A DNA stretch of 64,000 nt, from assembly GCA_905221615.1 (NCBI GenBank), contig CAJNDT010001857.1, forward strand, positions 726,501 to 790,500. The letters are read 5' to 3'. Position 1 is the first letter of the stretch. Every line of letters starts with the position of its first letter. The translations under genes were made by a program, and so were the position numbers. The notes beneath the pieces were generated by a model. The model saw only the letters and a program-made list of their open reading frames with translations. It searched no databases and was not told the DNA's origin. Below, one piece after another: positions 36,151-46,565 of the stretch. The DNA comes from Symbiodinium sp. CCMP2592. Taxonomy: Eukaryota > Sar > Dinophyceae > Suessiales > Symbiodiniaceae.

Positions 36151-37699
36151 CGCACGGATAGTCAAAAGGGAGCGCCGTGCGGCCGTGCCAATTCAATTTA
36201 GAGGACACCACTGTCTTGCTCCCAAGGAAGTCCTGGACTCTTACAGGGCAAGTATATGGCGAAGCCTTGTCTGAATAGAGGTTGGCCTTCTCCTTCTTAA
36301 GATCTGCATCAGCGTCGGGGCTAGAAGCTGAGCATCGTAATCTGTCATAGCTCGTGTAACCCAGCTTCTGAAACTGCGTTCACATAGCCATGATCGTCCA
36401 AGTGGGGGCTGTTCCAAAGTGAGTTCTGGTTGAGTGAAAGGCCTTATCCGAGGCTTCTCCTCCGATCAGGTGCTTCAGCTAGGGGTGGCCCTTGGTGCAG
36501 CAATCAGGACCTAGAGGTGTACAGTCGGGTCGATTTGCATTTATTATGATTATAGGACCTTAAATGGAGCTATCCTTGTTGCAAGCCTGCCGACATTTTT
36601 CTTGGTACCGTCCCTGATCCTTCAAGTATGCCTGGGGAGTTGTGTTCCGGGATCAGGAGTTTACGTTGTGGCGTTGCTGGGTCCAAGGGTTTAGGGTTGA
36701 CATCCCTCAAGCCTCAAACTGCAATGCTGCACGGTTCTCTGGGTTTCGAAGGGTGCCGGGTTCCTCGACCCTAAACTCTGAACCCAAACCTTACGCTCAG
36801 ACCCTGAACCCTAAACCCGATATTTGAACAGAAGCCCCAAGTCATCTAAGCGATCCGACACTGTGGCAAGGTACGAGTCTGAATTTCCGACCACTCCAGT
36901 CATGATCCAGGAGCTACTGAACTGGTCGCCTTGAGTTGTCTACTGCTGATGGGCGAGTTCAGCATAGTCCAGGGAAAGCCACAAGCTGTAGTTACTGCAT
37001 CTCCACTACTTTAGGGTAGTTTTGGGCTTGTGGCTTCTATGGCCTGCTTTGATTGTGATGTAGGACATGCCACATCATACTCCGGCGGCAGAGAATTGCA
37101 GATAACTTGCACTCATGTTCGAGCTCAAGGGATCAAAGTCGAATTCCAGAGACGAGAGTGTGGGTTTAGCGCGTTTGGGTTAGGGTTAGCGATGATGGTG
37201 ATGAGTACAAGCAGTGTTACACGTCTTTGGCAGCGATGCTCCGGGATGGGATAAAGTTGAGACTTTTCAGGTTCAGGCGATCGTGGCTTGTGGGGTTTGC
37301 GAACTGGGGACTTGGCGCCGAATTTCGGAGATTTGATTTCGGGCCTTGGGCCCCAAGTTCTAGACCCTGGTGTGTTCCCGCCCTAAGCCGTCAACGCCCG
37401 AACACCTTTGGCAAGGACTTAAGCCTGGAGCCTTCAAAAACCCTCAACCATGTAAAGCCCTGCAAGAGAAGCCCTCAAAAAATGTTCTTGTCAGTCCCAG
37501 CGGCCCAGCCTGCAAACCCTCAGAATTTTTAAAACTTTCCTACGTAAATCATTTATCAAAACCCTCAGCCCTGCGAGGAGTATCACAGTCCACACGCAGA
37601 CGCCCATTGCTCAGGGTGCGCTCGGTGTAAGGACGAAGAAAGGTCCGAGTTTGTCTATAAGTATTTAGGACCTTTTGGTTTCAGGGTTCAGGATTGAGT
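36151..37699. other. Intergenic downstream of the RCC1 gene
   Basis: No gene is supported. Telomere-like words switch strand repeatedly: G strand at about 36688-36700, C strand at 36766-36825 (CCCTGAACCCTAAACCC), G strand at 37160-37185 (GGGTTAGGGTTAG) and C strand at about 37380-37600. Confidence 0.4.
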
Positions 37700-37835
37700 G
37701 TTAAATGTACCTTTGTATATGCATATGTACATATAAAGGTATGTGTATATATATATATACATATATATATATATGTATATGACTAATGTTATTCCCATCC
37801 ATCTAACTATCTGTCTTTCTATCTACTTATCTTGC
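37700..37835. repeat. AT-rich microsatellite followed by CTAT/CTTT words
   Basis: TATATGCATATGTACATATAAAGG is followed by (TA)n runs to about 37775, then CTAT, CTGT and CTTT tetramers to about 37832. Confidence 0.85.
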
Positions 37836-37939
37836 GTGCGGATATTTAGTCTTGTTTAATCGTGAGTTTACTAGTGTATGTTGTTTCTGTTGTTTCTGGT
37901 CTGCATCGCCTTGTGTGGGTTGCAAGAAGGATTCGGGGT

Positions 37940-38140
37940 TCGCAAGTCATCTCTTCTGCAAAGGTGGTCTTCTACATTCATCCCACACGGATGCTGCTTG
38001 ACCCTGAAGCTGCGCTCACCGCTCTTTCTGAGGTTGCCAAAGACCTGAAGGAAATCTTGGAGATAGCGCGAGGCTTCCGCGGAAACTTCGTGCAGTGTTC
38101 TATGAAGCCACATAAGCATTGTTGCCCAAGTCCAGTTTGA
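37940..38140 (+). other. Coding-like fragment, unknown
   Basis: Within an open plus frame, the residues from about 37940 read like a folded soluble protein: a hydrophobic strand (KVVFYIHP), then DPEAALTALSEVAKDLKEIL, a textbook amphipathic helix, then a Gly/Arg/Phe turn. A stop follows at 38138-38140. Downstream, another frame is open to about 38247 and ends EVSESEAKYEAEQ, so the locus may be an exon with an intron boundary or a decayed gene. The antisense strand is also open (37871-38155), so strand is uncertain. No family is recognised. Confidence 0.25.
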
Positions 38141-38429
38141 CACCAGGGGCCTCACGGACAGGCAGGCTTCATCACGGAGAAATCAGATCTTCGTGCTGTG
38201 TTTGGAGGTCTCAGAATCGGAAGCGAAGTATGAGGCCGAGCAATAACAGCTCAAAGTAGCTTTCATGTATCGGTAACCGAGTAAAGTAAAGGCTTCAATC
38301 CTATTCCGCCAGTGAATGTCCTGGATGACAAGAGCAGCAGCAATACCAACAATATCACTATCGAGTATTGCAAGACAGAAGCAGCAATCGGACCAGTGGG
38401 AGTCGGTGCCGGCGTCGTTGGGCGTAGTC
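38141..38429. other. Spacer, nothing firm
   Basis: Contains the open stretch mentioned with the preceding fragment; otherwise no motif. Confidence 0.3.
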
Positions 38430-38610
38430 TCAATCGCAGTCGTAGTCGTGCGTAGTCGTAGTCGTCGTCGTAGTAGTAGTAGTTGTTGTAGTAGTAGTAG
38501 CAGCAGCAGTAGCAGCAGTGGCAATAGCAGTAGCAGTAGCATGGTATTGCGGTAGTAGTTCTCGTGGTAGCGGTGGTGGTAGTAGATATAGTGGTAGTAG
38601 TGGGCGGTTG
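38430..38610. repeat. Triplet microsatellite (GTC/GTA/GCA)
   Basis: GTCGTAGTCGTCGTC passes into GTAGTAGTAGTA, then GCAGCAGCAGTAGCAG, then GTGGTAGCGGTGGTGG. The triplet phase is preserved over about 170 bases. Both strands read open as poly-Ser (plus) or poly-Leu/Thr (minus). Confidence 0.92.
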
Positions 38611-40930
38611 TTGTTTGTTGCAGCTGCAATAACAAAAACAAGCAGTACCTGCTGGCCATACTCATGATGATGAGATAGGTCGGACGAATGATCAAAAGCC
38701 TGCAACCGGCACGGGGTCAATCATACGAGATCAAATTGACTGACTCACCAATCCTGCCGGAAGGATCAGGGTACCCAATAAGTAAATCACGAGTAGAGTA
38801 ACCCCAGATAGCACACTGTTATCCTCGAATACAACCTACTTACCAAGGCCGCTTGAACATTCGGGTACAGCCTGGGCGTAGGCTCCCCTTTGCTGAGCGG
38901 CGTGTCCTTCTTCGAGTTCCACGTCCGTCCCTAGCCCAGGGTTCGGAGCAATGACATTATCCTTTAGATCGGAGTTGGAGCTTGGCGTTCAGGGTTTAAG
39001 ATTCGAACCTACTGGTAGTGATTTGCCATCTTGCACCCGTGCGACCCTAGTCAAATTCCAAGATGAACTGCTATGCTGATATGCTTCGAAAGGTTTTGGG
39101 TTCATGGTGCAGTATCGGGGACTTAGTGACGGCTTGCCTGTGTAGCAGTGTAGCCCCTCGACACGTGTAGTACAATATACCCCCAAATCCTGTTCTACCG
39201 ATTAATTAAGGCGCCCGTGCTAGGCTCCTGGAGTTTATCTGCTGGCGGTTTGCACACTTTCCCAGATTTTGGGCACCGCAAAGACCGGCAAGAATCAGTG
39301 AGCCATTTAACCTTAGCCCTACCCCGTAAAGCCGGAAATACTTTCGATACCTTCTTGAATCACACTTCGTTGGAATCTTTCAACCCTATCCTAGAAGCTC
39401 TTTACACAGGGCTGCGGCAAAGCTGCTGCCCCAACAAGGAAAGAACCCTACGGTCCAAGAGTCTAGACGTGCTCGGGGCCCTAAAGCCCCAAAGCCCTCA
39501 ACATCCCAACCCTGCGTTGCCCTACATACCCTCAACCAATCTCAAACCCTCAGGCTATGACAAGGGCGGCACCGAGATGGATTTCGGCATCTTCCAACTT
39601 GGGGACCGCAAAGCTGAAGCTTGGGGCCATGTTTTAGCATGTGGAGCCCCCGTTTTCCTGCTTATTGGCACGTAATGTTGAGAATCAGGATTCTGAAGGG
39701 AAGGAGGCTTCATAGCAGCTTGAACTTAGTAATGTTGTCAGTCTTTCGAACGTGAGACTTGGGGTTTGGGGCTTTACGGCATACGGTACAGGTTTGCGTC
39801 AGGCTTTGGCTTAAGATTCCTACAGCTGCCTAGGGTTTGGGATTTACGACTTCGAGCGTAGGGTTGTAGAAGCTACACAGCGCAAGATGTCATTCTCTTC
39901 CGTCTGCTAGCAGGCACATGGACTCAGGCAGCTGCCCCGACCCCTTGCCACTTAACAGACCCTTATTTGCGACAGGACTACCCTGTGGCCGAGTTCGATT
40001 ACTTTGGAGACGAGTTTCAAGCCTGGTGCCTTGTCCCCGCAGCCAAGGCCAGGAAATCAAGGAGCCTGACACATTCCCCAACCTAATTTTGAAACCCGAA
40101 GGTTAAAGTTGAAGCTCGGGCTCATTTCTCCTACGCACAGTCTAAACTCAGGGTCTTTGGGGGTTAGTCGCCTCGTGCTTCGGGTCCCCGGTATAGACTT
40201 TGTAGACCCTCGTATGAACACTTACTTATCCAATGGAACAACTGCACTGACTGTACGTTGTTTCGATCTCCATGCTTCGTCTACATGAGAAAGCGACAGC
40301 CATGTTCTGGTTTGGGTATTGAAGGAGACAGATAAGTCAAAGGCCAATACATACCCTCATTCCAAAACTGCTGAGCCTCGTTCCTTGCAGGGCGATGGCG
40401 ACCTGCCACGTGCTGTGGCTTCAGCCTACGGTGGCTCCGCGGACTTTCTGCTTAAACAAACGGCTGGGGCTTTGAAGGGGTTGTCATCTGGAAATTTCGG
40501 ATTCAGGGCATTGAAGATTAAGACTTTTACAGGTTTTTGGTTTGTGTGGTTCCGGAACTTCGCGTGTTAGGCTGGTTTAGGGCCTCCGGGTTCGAGGGTT
40601 TGGAAATTTGGCGTTCAGGGCTTGAAGGTTTTTGGGTCGAAGTTACTGCAAGGCTTTGGGTTTAGGGCTTTTCAGCCTGTAGGTATTCGAGATCCTGCGA
40701 TTTGGATTGGGTGTGGAGAAACAAAAAGCAGCATCATTCAACAACATGAGACAAGCAACCTAAGTTTCAGAGGTTTGGGTTTTAGATTGGCAGGCACTGC
40801 AGGGCTTTGGGAGATGGGGTTCAGATTGAAGGCCTTGGGTTCAGAGCTTCAGAATTGCATAATGTAGGATCCTGAATAATTCGAACACTTACCGGGTAGT
40901 TTGCAATTAGCAAAGTTGGGACGCGCTCAC
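38611..40930. other. Intergenic, no supported gene
   Basis: The longest frame (39217-39675, plus, 152 codons) partly consists of CCCTAAAGCCC-like repeat translation and has no motif. G-strand telomere-like words dominate about 39750-39860 and 40560-40850. Confidence 0.35.
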
Positions 40931-41182
40931 ATGAGCACCACTGACCGATCAGAACAGTCTTGGGCGCTCCGTCAAATATGGAGCAAGAAAGACCTCCCAA
41001 AGTCTAGCCAACAATTTAGGCCTAGGCGTCTGCTAGAATACTGCGACAATGTTAAGCACCGGTCCGAATCTGACAGGCGCATGACCAACAGCTACATCTC
41101 CGAAGTACCTCCTACGCTCCGCAAACCAGAAAGGAAAGCGCTCCCAGCGACTTCAGCGCCCAAGACTCCCAACGACTGCTAG
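40931..41182 (+). CDS. Hypothetical protein, 83 aa (weak candidate)
   Basis: The ATG at 40931 opens 83 codons to TAG. The product is very hydrophilic and basic (many Arg, Lys, Ser and Pro), without Cys clusters or membrane segment, and ends in a Pro/Lys/Thr-rich tail. Third positions are visibly G/C-rich. I recognise no family; it could be a small exon, a disordered protein or chance. Confidence 0.25.
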   Translation: MSTTDRSEQSWALRQIWSKKDLPKSSQQFRPRRLLEYCDNVKHRSESDRRMTNSYISEVPPTLRKPERKALPATSAPKTPNDC

Positions 41183-42064
41183 TAGCTGCGATCAGCAACG
41201 CGCAGAGTTCCCGATGCACAAAGCATAGGTTCCTCATAGCTCACGGCTCATTCGCCCGCAGGACTTCTCGCAGCTTTGCATTCCTGATCCGCGAAAGGCC
41301 CAATACGTCGAAGTTCAATCGTGAAAGTGACACAGTTCCTTGATGGAGAAATTGTGGCTCAGAGTTTGGCTTCGGTGCGCAGGAAAAAGATCGGAGATTT
41401 TGGATTCTACCAGGGCTCCGGCAATGAAGAGAATCATGCGGAATTCCTGGCCGGACCAACCTTGTGAAGCCTTAAAGCGAGCGCTCTGTCTGTGCGACTG
41501 CCCCGTATAAGGAGCCACTCTTCTAGATCCCTGAGTAGCAAGCCTCGTTTCTTTGGTCAGATTGTGGTGAAGAGGGCGGAGCGGCATACTCGCCAGAGCT
41601 CTACAACAGATGTGAGAAATGCCCCTGTTGAGGCGATAGAACCTTGTGCATGCGTAGGTCACCCTCACCTCCAGCGGATACCAGAGCATTGCTGAGTCAC
41701 TCGGCACGAGACGGCAGGTAGCTAGTTTTCGAAGATTCGTGGATGGATATAGGACGCCAAGAAATCCAGTAAGTAGTTCACTCTCGGGGGTTGAGGATGT
41801 GGCTGTTTGAAGTAATAGCGCCGTTAGATAATCTTATACAGCCCCTAATACTGTTAAACCCCGAGAAGGACACCTAAATAAGGGACTCGTATTCCGCGTC
41901 TACACGAGTTCTATGCATGGCAAGTTGGGGTGTGTGACCTAAACGAATACTACCGTAGTAAGAAACCCCATCTAGAGTCATGGGCAAGAAAGCTTTCCCA
42001 GGACCCCAGGGCAGAGCAATGGAAAGTTTCTACAGATGTTCGTATGGGTTTCCTTAGATGGAAT
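41183..42064. other. Intergenic left of the transposon
   Basis: No gene is supported. A 130-codon minus frame (41315-41707) overlaps open plus frames and has no motif. Composition remains near that of the rest of the window right up to the transposon boundary. Confidence 0.35.
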
Positions 42065-42072
42065 ATACCGCT
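42065..42072. repeat. Left 8-bp target-site duplication
   Basis: ATACCGCT directly abuts the left terminal inverted repeat. The same eight bases directly abut the right one (44261-44268). The bases outside differ (T before the left copy, C before the right), so the duplication is exactly eight. Confidence 0.85.
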
Positions 42073-42100
42073 GCTACCCCCCCCCCAAAGACCAAGGTTT
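42073..42100 (+). repeat. Left terminal inverted repeat
   Basis: It reads GCTA, C10 (42077-42086), then AAAGACCAAGGTTT (42087-42100). It pairs with 44231-44260 with one substitution at the second base and a difference of three in the C run. Confidence 0.88.
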
Positions 42101-42169
42101 TCAGATAAGAACATTGGTGGGTGCTCCCATTAATATAGAATTCTAATGCTATTCTGGAAGAGTACTGAA

Positions 42170-42245
42170 ATAATGTGTTTTTGGTAGTGTTTTTTGTTGT
42201 TGGTGGTATTGTTTTTTGTTTTTTGTTGGTATTGTTTTTGGTTTC
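42170..42245. repeat. T/G-rich low-complexity patch inside the transposon
   Basis: TTTTTTGTTGTTGG-type words repeat (TTGGTAGTG, TTGGTGGTATTG, TTGTTGGTATTG) near the left end of the element. Confidence 0.7.
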
Positions 42246-42392
42246 TCGCCCAGAGCCATTCTAAGCGCGATCACGACCAAAACGTTTTCCATTCAAGTGC
42301 CATATTATGTTGACGGCTTACTTCGTATGGAAAACTCGCCCCATGCCGTGTGCTTTATTTATTAGCTTCAGTTGTAGTATGTGGTCAACCCA

Positions 42393-42795
42393 ACAAACAC
42401 ATTTATTCTTATACTATTGGTTTTATGAAATCAAGCTACTTGCAACGTTTAAAAACACCTACCAAGCATAGTACCTCGATGCCATCGTTTAGTGTGTACC
42501 GTTTATTGTATGCCAAAAGAAAAGGTTAACTATTTGCCAGCTGAATATAGAATTGAACTTCCAGGGTTTGTTAATTACTACGGATGTGGCCCTGCAAAGA
42601 CATGTATTCTTAGACTATATGTTTGAGGCATCAAGCATATAGTCTTACAGTTTAAACATGCCTATTAAGTATAAGACCTCGGTGTTACTATTTAGCATGC
42701 ACCATTTCATTCTTGGAAATATAAGGTTAAGTACTCAGCAATTGGTTATACAATCGAATTTACAGGGTCTGTTAACTGCTAATTGCAAATAATAT
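42393..42795. repeat. Two diverged ~201-bp direct repeats inside the transposon
   Basis: TATTCTTA at 42404-42411 recurs at 42605-42612. Downstream landmarks follow in the same order in both halves: ATCAAGC, a TTTAAA core, ACCTCG-TG, TTTAG, GTTAA, AAT-GAA, CAGGGT-TGTTAA. The copies (about 42393-42593 and 42594-42795) differ at many sites. Further copies to the right are possible but too decayed to call. Confidence 0.6.
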
Positions 42796-43777
42796 GGCTT
42801 GAGATTCCTTGTTGCGATTTACCCAGATAGCTGCTTAATAGTGGCAGTATAGTAGAACCTTGGAAGCTATACATTTGAATAGGAGCCAAACAGCCTGAAG
42901 AAATCTCTCTACAACTAAGCTATTCATGAAGCGCCTTGCCAGTTAACACGAACAGACAGAAAACTATATCTACAATGCTTCATATGATATCACTACACCC
43001 AGGGATAATGACATACTTATGCGGATTACTGACTGCAGAAACATGACTATTCTGTATGTTGGTAATTAGAATATTGGGTATATTGAATTGAATCCTCGGA
43101 TCAATTCAAGCATAGGGCTTGCTGAGCTAACAATCGTCAGATTTACATCTATAAACAGCATAGAGGGTTTGTTGTCTGCCGATTAGACCTCAGAAAGCAA
43201 TATATTCACAGTAGTGCCTGTAGGGACAACGTTATACTTATATGAAGATGTAGCTTAGTATATAGCTGTAGAATATGATTTTCACAAGTACGCAAACAGC
43301 TGGATAAGCCAGATCCTCGGACCTATTTAGGCGGAGTGTTTGTTTACTTATGTCAAATCAGTTCTAAGTATTATAATAATACGGTGCATTGAGTAGTCTT
43401 TCCAATAATTGAATCGAACATATACATCCATGCATAGACTGCTAGCTACATGGACGTTAAAGTATGTGCTTCTGATACCTCAGTAGTATACAGTTCGATA
43501 GATTGAGCCCTCGATTATATTCTTAGTATTCCAACTGCATTTGTTGCTTAAAACTAGTAGTGTTATTGATATTACGCTGGGCGTAAATCAAAAGAATACG
43601 TTTAGGGAAGCTTAAAGGTAGTATCATACGTCTAGTTGATGACTTTCTCTTCATATACCCTTAAAACCCATATGCGTGTACTCCAAAGTACGCAAACGCA
43701 GCGGTAGACTTTGACCCCTGAACCCAATTTTCACACTTCCACGTACGGCCCTCATGATCGATTTCAAGATAAACCCT

Positions 43778-44055
43778 ATTGAGTTGAATAGGCTATATTG
43801 AACTCAATAGGCCTCCCGGATTGAAGATTGAAGATCTCCCCGGAAACTTTTTGAGGGCATCTCCAATCTTCAATCTTCAATCCAGAAGGCCTATTGAATT
43901 CAATAGGGCCTATTGAACTCAATAGGCCTCCCGGATTGAAGATTGAAGATTGAAGATCTCCCCGGAAACTTTTTGAGGGCATCTTCAATCTTCAATCCAG
44001 AAGGCCTATTGAATTCAATAGGGCCTATTGAATTCAATAGGCCTCCTGGAATGTG
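43778..44055. repeat. 115-bp-period array of foldback hairpins
   Basis: GCCTCCCGGA starts at 43811 and 43926, and GCCTCCTGGA starts at 44041: two steps of exactly 115 bases. Each unit can fold on itself: the arm AGGCCTCCCGGATTGAAG pairs with the later arm CTTCAATCCAGAAGGCCT with two mismatches, extended by GATTGAA/TTCAATC units, around a loop with CCCCGGAAACTTTTTGAGGG. Units are joined by the perfect palindrome CCTATTGAATTCAATAGG. The number of GATTGAA words differs between the arms of the two units, a sign of slippage. It lies wholly inside the transposon. Confidence 0.9.
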
Positions 44056-44165
44056 CGACAGGAAATGGTATAAGGATTATTGTATGCAGGCTTGTATGAA
44101 AACCACAAGAGGGTCGCGTCATGCATGTTTGTCCCTACACCTCAACAGGGTTGTTATTGGCACCC

Positions 44166-44183
44166 TGCCCCCCCAAAGACCAA
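44166..44183 (+). repeat. Subterminal copy of the transposon end motif
   Basis: GCCCCCCCAAAGACCAA repeats the left terminal motif in the same orientation, 50-90 bases inside the right end. With the right terminal repeat it forms an inverted pair about 90 bases long. Confidence 0.7.
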
Positions 44184-44230
44184 CGACTATCGGCTACTGT
44201 AAGTAGGCTTGTATCTAAGGCTCATATAGA

Positions 44231-44260
44231 AACCTTGGTCTTTGGGGGGGGGGGGGTACC
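44231..44260 (-). repeat. Right terminal inverted repeat
   Basis: AAACCTTGGTCTTT, then 13 G (44244-44256), then TACC. It is the inverted counterpart of 42073-42100. Confidence 0.88.
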
Positions 44261-44268
44261 ATACCGCT
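44261..44268. repeat. Right 8-bp target-site duplication
   Basis: ATACCGCT, identical to 42065-42072, immediately outside the right terminal repeat. Confidence 0.85.
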
Positions 44269-46034
44269 AGTGGCATGGTTGTAGATTTTGCTGTGACTGT
44301 CGATCCCGATGTATTGCCTCCCCAAACACTGACCACCTCAACCTCCAAATGCTCAAGCCAGAACCTAGTCTCGAGCCACGTGACAAATCCTTACACCATC
44401 TTACACCACGACAAGTATTGTTAGAAATGTCAACTCCCGAGAAATGGCCCATAAAGCTTGGACCCACCTCTATACGGGGTTGTCCCTTTGAACATCTCTC
44501 CGTTAAAACGGAGTTGGGCAATGTAGCCTTTAACGCCTTAACCTTAAGATGCCTGTTCCCGGCATCTATTCGCGGCGTAAGAACAGCCTGCCCCAACATC
44601 CAGGCAGGAGAACCCTGAAAGGATGCAAGTCTTTATCGCCGGGTGCTTAAAATGGGGCAGGTTAGCTTGAGATTTGAAGTTATGGCTTTGGGGTCGAGGG
44701 TTCGTCGTTCTAGGTTTAAGATTTCGGGTTTTGGGTATCGCTCAACTTTCGGGAAAACATCATAGGTCCGCAAGGTTTGCTTTATTCGGTAGGAAGCCCA
44801 GCCGGTAAGAATCACGGATTGAAAGTTCCTGGTGATGAGGTTTGGCTGAAGGCTGGGTCTCGGATTAAGCAGGCTTAGCACGTGCACGGTTACATGGCAT
44901 GCAAATTGAGTGTTCGGCATCAGAGATCACGATTTGCCATCCAGCATTTAACAGCGCAATGAAGAACTGAACCGGCCGGAATTCTCCGGGGCATTGTGAC
45001 CAAGCTGGTGTCAACTCTTGGAAGATGGAGAGTTGCGGATTTGTTCTCACTATCCTTCTGGCCTTTGAAAATGTAGGTCAGGTTTCCTAGACGTCGCGAA
45101 TTTGTAGGGCCAGCACTCATCTTCTCCACGATCACGCTGGCAGCAGGTTTTAAGCAAAAGCAACTCAAACAACTATGACCGAAAGATGGGTCCATGGCTC
45201 CTCTGAGAAACCATGTGGGAGGCTTTCTTCACTAGTGAGCGGTCAGTTTGTCAGCAGAAGCCTGATAACCTTGAGATACGACCTTACCCAAATACCAAAA
45301 AACCAGTCAATCCAGACTTGCAGTCTTTACGCAGCCTTACACGCCAAGGCCCTGATAGAAGCTGCAAATCCGAACCATGCAAAATCGTCCAGAGACCTCC
45401 ATATAATCAAGCCTGGACGAAAGCTTCCTTCTGAAGGTCATAACGGGTAGTTTTTACTTGAAGTGTTCAGCAGGTATTATCCTGAGCACTCACACCCACA
45501 AAGGTCCCCACGAAAGACAAGCTAAAGCTCCTAACCCGTTGGCGACTGCTTTGTGAAAAAAGGGACTTGACAAGACTGCAAAGAAACTCTAAGCCCTTCT
45601 GATTGATTGGTGGATGGAAAAGGGCCTTTCAAACGACTAATTTCAGCCCTTCAGTAATACCATAAACCTTCAACCAACACAAAGAAGGCATAGAATTCGT
45701 GAGAAGCGACACAGCCTCATGAGGATCGCTTGGTCGCGCACTTCGGTGGCAAGGCCGTGAGCCAACCAACAAAGCACACCTTGCGCGACTGTTCTCGTAG
45801 GAGGGTTGAGGTCCGAAGTGCCTGGGTTTGTGAGGCTTGGCGTTTAGGGTTTGTCTGGTTGTAGGGTTCAGAAATCTGCAGCGGCTGGGCTTAAGGTTTC
45901 ACGCCGACGGAAGCCCGGAAACCTCGGATCTGCAGGAGTCACAGTCAAAGCCCTAGACCTCAGACCTCACAAGTATGTGCATGAACCCTAAGGAACACTA
46001 GTTCGGGCCCGATGGTACCCCCTGACGGTTTCTT
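44269..46034. other. Intergenic right of the transposon
   Basis: Frames of 110 codons or less, without motif. Telomere-like G-strand words occur at about 44690-44740 and 45835-45900. Confidence 0.35.
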
Positions 46035-46565
46035 GTGGTTGCAAGCAGTCGAGGAACATTCCTCAATTGCGGGCTTGGGGCTTCCTGGGCAGTTGGCAGC
46101 GCAGAAGGTGTTCCATTTAAGAGTTTAGCCGAACAGGTCACGAACGTGCACGACCGCGACGAGTTTGCTGAAACCTCAGTCGACAACAGCAAGACGTTTG
46201 CAGGTCGACGCATGTGTGTAAGTAGTGCTACAAAGTGTAAGACAGAGTTTGACAAAAGCTTCCCATTGCAGCATATTGCAGTGACGGTGCGTGCTGTCGA
46301 TTCACTGTCGAAGACTTCTCATTGGAGCCACCTTCTATTACCAAGAGCCCCACTGGCCAGTGTCGAGCATCTTAAACAAGAGCCTTACAGACCTGTCGAC
46401 AGCGAAGCCATCAGTCCGAGCCAGCGTCGTTCGGAGTCAGAACCTTGCTTTCCTTCAAACTTGCATGGCTCGGCTTCTATCCGGATTCTCTATTTCGGTC
46501 TGTTCGTGACTCCTCAACAACCGCAAGCACCAACCAAACCCCAAGACCTTTACGGTCGACCTTGA
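46035..46565 (+). CDS. Open frame, 176 codons, doubtful
   Basis: A long frame starting at GTG (in-frame ATG only about a third of the way in) and ending in TGA. The translation is Ser-, Arg- and Pro-containing and soluble, with no motif. Its length equals the chance maximum for a window of this size. It is listed only because composition is balanced; it may contain an exon or be chance. Confidence 0.15.
   Translation: MVASSRGTFLNCGLGASWAVGSAEGVPFKSLAEQVTNVHDRDEFAETSVDNSKTFAGRRMCVSSATKCKTEFDKSFPLQHIAVTVRAVDSLSKTSHWSHLLLPRAPLASVEHLKQEPYRPVDSEAISPSQRRSESEPCFPSNLHGSASIRILYFGLFVTPQQPQAPTKPQDLYGRP

Larger units (their letters stand above)
42073..44260. mobile_element. Non-autonomous DNA transposon, AT-rich, 2,188 bp
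   Basis: Three independent signs mark an insertion. First, the ends are inverted copies: left reads GCTA, ten C, then AAAGACCAAGGTTT; the right end read from outside is GGTA, thirteen C, then AAAGACCAAGGTTT. Second, a perfect 8-bp duplication (ATACCGCT) touches both ends. Third, base composition changes sharply: a hand count gives 20 G/C in 60 at 42361-42420 against 31 in 60 at 44461-44520. No frame of 60 codons exists between 42134 and 43775, and none resembles a transposase. An 8-bp duplication with short inverted ends is usual for hAT-type elements, but P and Merlin elements can also make it and the terminal C run is atypical, so the superfamily is open. It must have been moved by an enzyme encoded elsewhere. 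Confidence 0.85.

Noticed and set aside
38183..38720. 170-codon minus-strand Leu/Thr-rich frame
   Set aside because: Created by the triplet microsatellite, which has no stop codons in several frames.
39000..39075. tRNA-like B-box (GGTTCGAATCT) on the minus strand
   Set aside because: The T-arm pairs only partly, and no D-arm, anticodon stem or acceptor stem can be drawn from the sequence upstream.
39217..39675. 152-codon plus-strand frame
   Set aside because: A good part is repeat translation (Lys-Pro, Asn-Pro words from CCCTAAAGCCC text); no domain.
41700..41712. TCGGCACGAG, which is part of a classic cDNA-cloning adaptor
   Set aside because: Only ten bases match, with no EcoRI site beside it; a chance match in genomic sequence is more likely than contamination.
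43776..44206. Open frames of 70 and 87 codons over the foldback array
   Set aside because: They are translations of the repeat units in both directions; similar residues recur only because the DNA does.
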